DNA of 13,845 nucleotides from Scenedesmus sp. ARA3 (Eukaryota > Chlorophyta > Chlorophyceae > Sphaeropleales > Scenedesmaceae). The notes beneath the pieces are model-generated. The model had not been told where the DNA came from. It saw only the letters and a list, made by a program, of their open reading frames with translations, and ran no database searches. Positions 9,112-13,845 of this stretch are shown one piece after another. The stretch is taken from NCBI GenBank assembly GCA_004335835.1, contig RWJK01001831.1:1-13845 (forward strand). The letters are read 5' to 3'. The translations under genes were made by a program, and so were the position numbers. How positions within the stretch are numbered: the first letter of the stretch is position 1; each line of letters opens with the position of its first letter.

Positions 9112-10152
9112 ATGATGCGACCACCGCCTGCACCAGGCACTAAGGTGGACTACAATGCCCTGAAGGCACCTTCTAACTATGTGCCTGGCCTGGGTCGTGG
9201 AGCTACGGGCTTCACAACACGCTCTGATATCGGTCCTGCACGCTCTGGGCCTGTTGGAGGAGATGGGGTGAGTACAAACAGCGCAGGGCTCATGGCAGCA
9301 GCAGCAACAGCAGCAGCAGCAGAGCACCACCTGCCACAGCGATGCTGCTGCAGCAGCAGGCCCAGCAGGTTGACTTGGTGGTGTGTGTGCATCAATTGTG
9401 GTCACATTGTCTGACGTTGTTTTGAACTGTTGGCCAATTCACAGCAACTTCAGACATTGTGACTACAATCGATGCACATACCACCAAGTTGCTGGGAATC
9501 GTTGGCCCATGAGTGCATGAAGCGTGAAGCGTGATAGGCAGGCAGGCAGGCAGTCACTACGCTGGGTGTACGGCTGGATGCCGCACAATGCAGCGCGTCT
9601 GCCGTAGTGCTGCGCTGACAGCAGAACATGGTGATGTGAGCCTGCAGCAACGACCCCACAAATGTATGAGCAACAGCAGGCGCGGGCCTCGTGCTGCTTT
9701 TCCCTGCTGCCTGCATCCACACACTTCACCCCACCACCTCCGCTATCCTCTAGCAAGCATACCACCATACACCCATAGTGCATTCCACAGTACTGGCGCA
9801 CACGTTCCGGCACAGCGTACCGGCGCAATCATCTGTGCTGCGTCTGTGCGCTTGCTGCGTGTGATGTTGTGCTGCGTGCTGCGTGCTGGCTTGCAGGACA
9901 AGGAGGGCGGCGGCGACGCTAACCCTGATGAGAACAAGTTTGATGAGTTCATGGGCAGCGACGCAGGCATGTTTGCTGGCGGTCAGTACGATGAAGATGA
10001 CAGGGAGGCTGACCGGGTGTGGGAGGAGATCGACAACTTCATGGACGAGCGGCGCAGGGTGAGCGGCGGCTGGGGGCAGCGGCAGCAGCAGCAGCGGCAG
10101 CAGCGGCAGCAGCAGCAGCGGCGGCGGCAGCGGCAGCAACAGCAGCGGCGGC

Positions 10153-10199
<47 letters not shown>

Positions 10200-13100
10200 G
10201 CAAGCAAGCAGACGAGGGTTGGCATGCCTGGCAGGCATGCAGAAGGCAAGCAGCAGTGAACCATGGCAGGGAGTTATCGCAGCAGCTGCCGCAGCAGCAC
10301 TAGCAACAGTGGCCAGTGCATGAGGCATGCGACAGCAGTAGTCGCTGGGTAGCAGTGCACAACGCTGCGGCAGTGAGGTGGCAGCACTGTTTGCTTATGC
10401 TTGGCAGCAGCCCTGCGGCATGCACTGCAGCTGAACATAGGGCAAGGGGGAGGCAGCAGCACACATGCACGCAAAATGCAGCGCGCGTATGCCGCAAACA
10501 AGGTCTAGCATCAGGGCAAGCTGGTATAGACTTGTATTGGAGGAATGAGCAGCTGGCAGCAGCAGCATCGCCAGCAGCACTGCTATCAGCAGCAGCAGCA
10601 GTTGTTACGCATGCAAAGTAACCTACTGGCAGCTGCTGGGGGCGCATCAAAGCATGTTTGGTTGTGGCTGCATGTGCCACATGTGCATGTAGTGCATTGT
10701 CTGGTGTCAGGCGTTTGCTGGGATGTATGTTGTCTGTCGGTGACGACTTCAAGACTGCGTTGTGACATTGCCGTGACAGTGTTCTTGTTTGAGTAGCCCG
10801 GTGAAGACAACTCTAGTGAGCTTATCGCAGCTGCCAGGCCTGCACCCTGCCTGATGCCTGCCAGCTGCTGCTGCTGTGCCCACCACTGGCACTAGCTCCC
10901 CTGCCCTCCCTGCACCCACTGCTCTGAACAGCAGCACGCGCTGCAGCAGCAGCTGCAAGCAGCCAAGTTGCTGTGCTCACCCACAGCTGCTGAGGGAGGC
11001 TGCAGCTGACTCCCTGCTGCGGTAGTTGCGTGGGTGCACAGGGTGGGGAGGTGCCAGGGGTGCAAGCAAAGGCAGCTGATGGGTGTAGGGCTGGGGTGCT
11101 TGCCACAGCAGCTGCTGCTTGGTGGGGGCCGTGGTTTGGGTCTCAGGCCTTTGGGTTTGGGGCTCCGGCTGCGCTGCACCTACACCAGCTACCATGCTGA
11201 ATCAAAGGCGGATCCGAGGGCGTTGAAAGTGGTGAATGTGTGGTTGATGTGAGTGTGACTCGTGTACTGGACTCCTGTACTGCGCACTTGCATGAAGAGG
11301 CGTGGCCTGGCACCACGGGCAGCCTGTGCATGCACACATGCATGCTTGGATGCCGCGCCGACCAGATCCAACGCCTGTCCCACCCCTCTCTTGCTGTGCT
11401 GCTGTTCATGTTAGCACCCCGTCCTGCTGTTACAATGCCTGAACCTTTTTTTGATGTGCCGCATCTTTCGATGCGCGCCCCACCCCCTGCAGGAGCGGCG
11501 TGAGCGGCTGATGAAGGAGCAGCTGGAGAAGATGCGCGCTGACAACCCCAAGATCACCGAGCAGTTTGCAGACCTCAAGAGGGGCCTCGCGCAGGTGATC
11601 CGGCTGGCACAGCTGCTGCTGCTCAGGACAGTGGCACGTGGCACCATGTGCTGCAGCACGTTGTTGACAGAAGGACTGCATTTGGATGCATGCAAGCAGG
11701 ATAGCGAGGCTCACGTGACCCAAGACATCATGGTGTGACCCAGGTGTTCATTGTGCTTTCCAACAAAGTCCTACCACATCAATTGCCGTATCTGTTATGA
11801 AGCTTGTACCAATGCGCTCCACGGTGCTTATGTCACTACTGTCACACTGATTCCTGTCTATGTATCCATCTACTGGCAGTGTCAGTCAAGGAGTGGGAGG
11901 GCATCCCTGGGAATGCATCACACCCAGTGTCCGCTGACAACTATCTTGTCAATTGATTCGTCTACTCATCCATCTGGCAGGTGTCAGCTGAGGAGTGGGA
12001 GGGCATCCCTGATGTGGGCGACCGCACCATCAAGAAGCGGCCGCGCTTCATGGCAGTGGCGGCAGCGCCCGACAGCCTGCTCAGCAAGGCGGCAGCAGCC
12101 AGCCAGATGGACGCCTCCATTGCAGTGGACGGCCTGGTCACGCCAGCAGGGGCGGCCACCAACGCAGACCTCACAGCCATTGGTGAGTGTGCGGTTCACT
12201 ACGCAGTGGCAGCACCGTGAGTAAGCAGGCATGCCGTATGCCGCGCTTGAGCTGATCTGTTGCGCGCTGCTTAGGCGTCGTGCGCTGTTGGCTGCTTGTC
12301 CAGATGTCTGCGCCAGCTGTGTGGGGGCCCACTCATGCGCTGCGTGCACATCACCCTGTTTCTGGTGTCTGCAAACATGCTGCTGCCGCTGCTGCTGCCA
12401 CTGCTGCTGCCGCTGCTGCTGCTGCTGCCGCTGCTGCTGCCGCTGCTGCTGCCGCTGGCAGGCGAGGGCCAGCGCACGGTCATCCGCCTGAAGCTGGACA
12501 GCATGGCTGACAGTGTGAGCGGCCAGACCGTGATCGACCCCAAGGGCTACCTCACTGACCTCAGCAGCATGGCCATCAACAGCAGCAGCGAGATCAGCGA
12601 CATCAAAAAGGTGGGAGGGCGGCGCTGCAGCAGCATGTACCAAAGGATGTACGTGCGTGCATGCTTGTGTGCATGCGTGTGTGGGTGTGAGGGTCTTCAG
12701 AGCAGGGTTGTAAGGAGGTGCACCCCCTGTTCACATGCTTGACTGCAGCATCAGCTGGCTTGACGCATGCACCTTCCCGTGACATGTCCACGGCAGACTC
12801 GCTAATGTGTGTACGCACACTGTTGCTGCCATTGGTGTTGCTGCTGCCTGCTGGCCCCCAGGTGGCGCGCGGCATCATTGCTGAGGGCTGTGAGAAGTGT
12901 GCCAGCAACGAGGACGTGTGGCTGGAGGCGGCACGCCTGCAGCCGCCAGACATGGCCAAGGTGCGGCGATGCGTATTAAGAAGATTCAAGAAGTGCAGGT
13001 CTTCCCTTCAGCAACTGCTGCTTGTGCCTGGCTGCCCTGGGCTATGCTTGTTGCCTGCTGGCTGGGTGCTGCTAGCGGGTGTTGCTGTAGGCAGCTGCAG

Positions 13101-13353
13101 CAGCGCATGTGTGCGGTGCTTGATAGGGTTGCTGCGCCTATGTGTGTTGAGGGGCCACTCTAGCTTATGCAGTAGAGGCAACATGTGTATGTATGATGTG
13201 CTGGTTCCAACCGCAGGCTGTGCTGGCGCGTGGTGTGGCCAACATCCCCACCAGCTACAAGCTGTGGATCGCTGCAGCGCGGCTGGAGGCGGACGATGCG
13301 GCCAAGCAGCGCGTGCTGCGGCGAGCACTGGAGCGCATCCCCGGCTCGGTCAG
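9112..13353 (+). CDS. PRP6: Pre-mRNA-processing factor 6 (PRP6/PRPF6/STA1), 5' part, gene runs past window end
   Basis: PRP6 bridges U5 and U4/U6 snRNPs in the tri-snRNP of the nuclear spliceosome. Seven exons fit in phase: 9112-9267, 9897-10058, 11493-11594, 11981-12182, 12462-12610, 12862-12960 and 13217-13353, giving 335 complete codons so far. The Prp1/Prp6 N-terminal domain is unmistakable: [20 protein letters not shown], then an acidic stretch ([17 protein letters not shown]), [51 protein letters not shown] and DIKK. HAT repeats follow: [12 protein letters not shown], then [15 protein letters not shown] and [11 protein letters not shown]. About 20 residues precede YVPGLG, close to the animal protein. 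The Gly/Thr/Pro linker of animal PRPF6 is short here. About 34 residues expected between DIKK and VARGII are absent, although the frame is kept. The last visible exon ends in phase 2 at 13353; the rest lies outside. ATG at 9112 is directly followed by a second ATG at 9115. Confidence 0.95.
9297..9355 (+). repeat. CAG-rich tract in PRP6 intron 1
   Basis: Interrupted CAG/CAA triplets at about 9297-9331 and a GCTGCTGCAGCAGCAGG patch near 9343-9359. A separate GGCA tetranucleotide run lies at about 9536-9553 in the same intron. Confidence 0.7.
10078..10212 (+). repeat. CAG/CGG microsatellite with (CAG)14 run in PRP6 intron 2
   Basis: A mixed CAG/CGG array starts 20 bp after the exon-2 donor (10058). 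It ends in an uninterrupted CAG run at 10155-10196 (14 units), followed by CAAG repeats and a last CAG. The poly-Gln, poly-Ala, poly-Leu and poly-Cys ORFs here on both strands are artefacts of the repeat. Confidence 0.9.
10213..11492 (+). other. Remainder of PRP6 intron 2, no independent gene seen
   Basis: About 1.3 kb of CAG/CTG-rich intron sequence between the microsatellite and the exon-3 acceptor (CCCTGCAG ending at 11492). No ORF has convincing bias or family similarity on either strand, and no tRNA or snoRNA boxes were recognised. Confidence 0.45.
11865..12012 (+). repeat. Duplicated exon-4 acceptor and exon start (decoy copy at 11865-11910)
   Basis: The exon-4 border (TCCATCTGGCAG then GTGTCAGCTGAGGAG, 11969-12012) has an upstream near-copy at 11865-11910 that also has a CTGGCAG acceptor. 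Both share GGAGTGGGAGGGCATCCCTG. The upstream copy encodes SVKEWEGIP but meets an in-frame TGA shortly after (near 11955), so it is a pseudo-exon. Confidence 0.85.
12378..12461 (+). repeat. CTG/CCG tract forming the 3' end of PRP6 intron 4
   Basis: About 80 bp of CTGCTGCCG-type triplets run straight into the CTGGCAG acceptor of exon 5. It apparently takes the place of a normal polypyrimidine tract. Similar CTG tracts precede acceptors at 237, 5283 (minus strand) and 12861. Confidence 0.8.
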
Positions 13354-13624
13354 GTGAGGCGTGGCTGCATGGCTGCTGTAGCTTGAGCTCGAGGACTTTT
13401 TGTTGGTTGGTGGAGGGAGATCTTGGGTGCTTGGGGTGGCAGAGACTGAGCCGTGTCTGGCTAGTGAGACAGGTCTGTTACAGGGGTGGGCTAGTGAGCC
13501 AGCCAGTGCAGCAGTTGCTGCGGTGCATGCCTCCTTTGTTGTGTACACACAAGAGCCAAGGCGCGCGAGAGAGTGTATTTTTCTGTGCCCAGCCGGTTAC
13601 AATGCTGGCAGGGCTTGCCTCTGC

Positions 13625-13744
13625 ATGCTACGCTCACACCACCACGAAAGCACCCGATCCCATCAGAACTCGGCAGTTAAGCGTGGTTGGGCTCGAGTAG
13701 TACTGGGCAGAGGGATCGCCTGGGAACCCCGAGTGGTGTAGTGT
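13625..13744 (+). rRNA. 5S ribosomal RNA gene inside a PRP6 intron
   Basis: 120 nt, the usual 5S length. The conserved core GATCCCATCAGAACT, GCAGTTAAGCG, GAGTAGTACTGGG and CCTGGGAA are all present in the right order. Helix I forms between ATGCTACG (13625-13632) and TGTAGTGT (13737-13744). Helix II pairs ACCAC with GTGGT, and helix III pairs CCGA with TCGG. Compared with the familiar plant 5S, both helices differ by compensatory changes, which argues for a functional gene and not a decayed copy. The internal control region (A box to C box) is intact by eye. It lies 272 nt into PRP6 intron 7, on the same strand as PRP6. As RNA polymerase III reads it, the T run just after the 3' end would stop it. 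Confidence 0.9.
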
Positions 13745-13746
13745 TA

Positions 13747-13750
13747 TTTT
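13747..13750 (+). terminator. Pol III T4 terminator of the 5S gene
   Basis: TTTT begins 3 nt after the last paired base of helix I, as expected for RNA polymerase III termination. Confidence 0.7.
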
Positions 13751-13760
13751 GCTGCCTGGC

Positions 13761-13845
13761 CTGGCAGTACCCCCCTGCACCACCCTGGCAGTACCCCCCT
13801 GCACCACCCTCCCTGGCAGTACCCCCCTGCACCACCCTCCCTGGC
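13761..13845 (+). repeat. GC-rich minisatellite, 24-28 bp unit, at window end
   Basis: Units start with CTGGCAGTACCCCCC and continue TGCACCACC. Copy 1 (13761-13784) is 24 bp; copies 2 (13785-13812) and 3 (13813-13840) are identical 28-bp units with an extra CTCC. Copy 4 begins at 13841 and is cut by the window end. It starts 11 bp after the 5S terminator. Confidence 0.92.

Noticed and set aside
9531..10259. 242-codon plus-strand ORF with poly-Gln end
   Set aside because: Only 9897-10058 is PRP6 exon 2; the upstream part is intron 1 and the poly-Gln part is the CAG array past the donor.
9750..10328. Minus-strand poly-Leu ORF that looks like a membrane protein
   Set aside because: The Leu run is the complement of the CAG microsatellite and has no independent support.
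11984..12643. 219-codon minus-strand ORF
   Set aside because: Antisense shadow of PRP6 exons 4 and 5 and the CTG tract; poly-Gln is repeat-derived.
13761..13845. CRISPR-like array
   Set aside because: The units are contiguous without unique spacers and lie in a eukaryotic intron; this is a minisatellite.

Overview
The window looks like nuclear DNA of a chlorophyte green alga. An order such as Sphaeropleales is a guess; the evidence is the gene and intron style. Coding sequence is GC-rich at third positions and split into short exons by 230-1430 nt GT-AG introns. Many introns end in CTG/CCG-rich tracts before the acceptor. CAG/CTG repeats are everywhere, and TGTAA, the usual green-algal poly(A) signal, occurs near a gene end. 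A short interstitial (CCCTAAA)n block and a plant-type 5S rRNA gene fit this. There are no bacterial operons, phage genes or CRISPR arrays.

Layout. 1-1073 (+): 3' end of an unrecognised Ala/Leu/Gln-rich protein gene. 1074-4716: gene-poor DNA with a degenerate three-copy tandem repeat with A-rich segments (1323-2225), small direct repeats (2737-2834), an interstitial telomere-type block (3868-3887) and a perfect hairpin (4380-4405). 4717-5721 (-): a predicted four-exon gene for a small (about 137 aa) Ala-rich protein with a signal peptide or membrane anchor. 6170-8765 (-): a complete seven-exon gene for a 191-residue Cys-type glutathione peroxidase homologue with a transit-like N-terminus. 8766-9111: divergent intergenic/promoter segment. 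9112 to window end (+): 5' part of the gene for the U4/U6.U5 tri-snRNP factor PRP6 (PRPF6/STA1 family), seven exons visible. Its last visible intron contains a same-strand 5S rRNA gene (13625-13744) and a GC-rich minisatellite.

The genes do not form a pathway: an antioxidant peroxidase, a spliceosome core factor, a small secretory protein and an unknown protein are simply neighbours. The points most worth checking are a symmetric, frame-preserving missing exon in PRP6 (one HAT repeat's worth), the intronic 5S gene with compensatory stem changes, a glutathione peroxidase that lacks the usual resolving Cys but carries a CPTC motif, a duplicated splice acceptor/exon start in PRP6, and the small secretory protein. 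Exon boundaries were found by eye from splice consensus, phase and family similarity; no database search or transcript evidence was available.
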